Source of the DNA: Ceratopteris richardii
Lineage: Eukaryota; Streptophyta; Polypodiopsida; Polypodiales; Pteridaceae
Direction: 5' to 3'
Assembly (NCBI GenBank): GCA_020310875.1
Contig: CM035439.1
Coordinates: 143,581,200-143,645,199, forward strand
Length of the DNA stretch: 64,000 nt
The position numbers and the translations under genes are program-made. The notes beneath the pieces were generated by a model. That model ran no database searches. It was not told the DNA's origin and saw nothing but the letters and a program-made list of their open reading frames with translations. Shown piece after piece: positions 63,146 through 64,000 of the stretch (positions are counted from its first letter, which is position 1; every line of letters begins with the position of its first letter).

Positions 63146-63345
63146 TATGAATGAATTATATAATTAAAGTATTAAAACACATGCTTAATATAAAAAATAA
63201 TAACAATCAATAGAACAAAACTCTTCATTACTTAATACCATACACACAATTCAAAACATAAATCAAATGAAAAATATATAGGTAAAATATATATATGTAT
63301 ATCAATGTAAATACATATAATCCAATGTCATAATCAACTAGAATC

Positions 63346-64000
63346 CTAATCATCATCATCATCATGATCATCATCATCAGCAGCAGCATCATGATCATCC
63401 TCATCCTCATCATCATTATCACCCTGTGATGATCGAGATCATCCCTCCTGTGTTTGTCTCTCTACCTCATCCATATCTGTCTCTCCATAATACTCATGTA
63501 TTACATATAACAAACATAAATAAATAAATCAATTAAACCATTCATAAAAATAAAATAATTATATAAATTTAATAATACTCACAAAGGCATCAGGATGATC
63601 TCGCATATACTCGCTCAAATGCCGATATCCAAAATGTGTAGCATACTCGATCTCATGTTTTGTAGGATATCGGCCATAATCTTTTCGCTGCATTGAAACA
63701 AATAAAAAAGATTAGTTGCTGCATTTTAACTAAAATAAAAAATATACTCACAATAACACATATACTTACAAATGTAGCTACAAAACCATTATGGCCCATT
63801 TGGCCTAGGTGTGATGTGTGGCCCGACTCCACTCTCTTCTTTGCAGCAGCCTGTTTATTTAAGAAAAACTACATAAATTAAATGTAAAAAATTACTAAAA
63901 TATATAAAAATTATAAATATAAAGTATTAATTTGTGTACCTTCTACTGAGGAAATGACTCTTGAAGACGTAGCTATCTACGAGAAAACTACCACCTCTCA
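63346..64000 (-). pseudogene. Transposase_24-type gene, 3' exons, CACTA copy C
   Basis: Minus-strand exons match copy B: 64000-63943 (partial), about 63853-63773 (SGHTSHLGQMGHNGF), 63689-63585 (DYGRYPTKHEIEYATHFGYR, with a good GTGAGT donor) and about 63488-63346, the acidic Asp-rich tail. In this copy the last intron's acceptor reads ACAT where copy B has ACAG, and a TGA replaces an Arg codon in EGRSRSSQGD, so this copy is also broken, but by different mutations. Confidence 0.78.

Overview
This window is plant nuclear DNA made almost entirely of transposable elements, many nested or broken, plus one decayed host gene. A land plant is indicated by three things: En/Spm (CACTA) transposons with plant-type Transposase_21 and Transposase_24 proteins and AT-rich GT-AG introns; Ty1/copia and Ty3/gypsy elements primed like plant elements; and a UDP-glycosyltransferase remnant with parts of the plant PSPG box. 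The density of repeats suggests a large vascular-plant genome. I cannot name the species. No intact host gene was found, and every RNA or protein product discussed is predicted only.

Layout: 1-2593 is the right part of a CACTA element (family II, ATACCGACG subterminal repeats) with a broken transposase. 4085-15280 is a minus-strand LINE remnant split by a 9.8-kb Ty3/gypsy element (4431-14201, TSD GTGGG) that carries an unusual 4-kb extra coding region downstream of integrase. 15880-16860 is another gypsy integrase remnant. 17832-34500 is CACTA family I: an older copy A, truncated at 34500, into which a full-length copy B (19100-31696, TSD AAT) inserted in the opposite orientation, giving a giant inverted repeat. 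34501-36227 is a decayed plus-strand copia. 36591-43334 is a gypsy element with two 1032-bp LTRs that encodes only gag and protease. 43727-46400 is a minus-strand copia. 47208-54000 holds three L1-type LINEs, one nearly full length, and the glycosyltransferase pseudogene (48100-48716). 54686-58065 is the left part of a second family II CACTA with a ~300-bp telomere-like satellite. 58066-60462 is a copia element cut off after integrase, followed by a decayed copia interrupted by a third family I CACTA (copy C, 61747 to the window end).

The most interesting system is CACTA copy B. Its plus strand carries a short leader exon, a duplicated small exon, a Cys-containing exon, a SET-domain (histone-methyltransferase-like) exon and then the TNPD transposase exons. 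Splice phases would let the same leader be joined either to the SET exon or straight to the TNPD exons. Its minus strand carries a Transposase_24-type gene whose 5' exons (28.5-29.2 kb) and 3' exons (21.3-22.0 kb) lie on either side of the SET/TNPD exons, while the 3' exons lie inside the plus-strand gene's first coding intron. The two genes are therefore interlocked on opposite strands. Copies A and C preserve the two ends of this arrangement, so it looks like the family's architecture and not a local accident. Copy B now has stops, frameshifts and a central deletion in TNPD and is unlikely to be autonomous.
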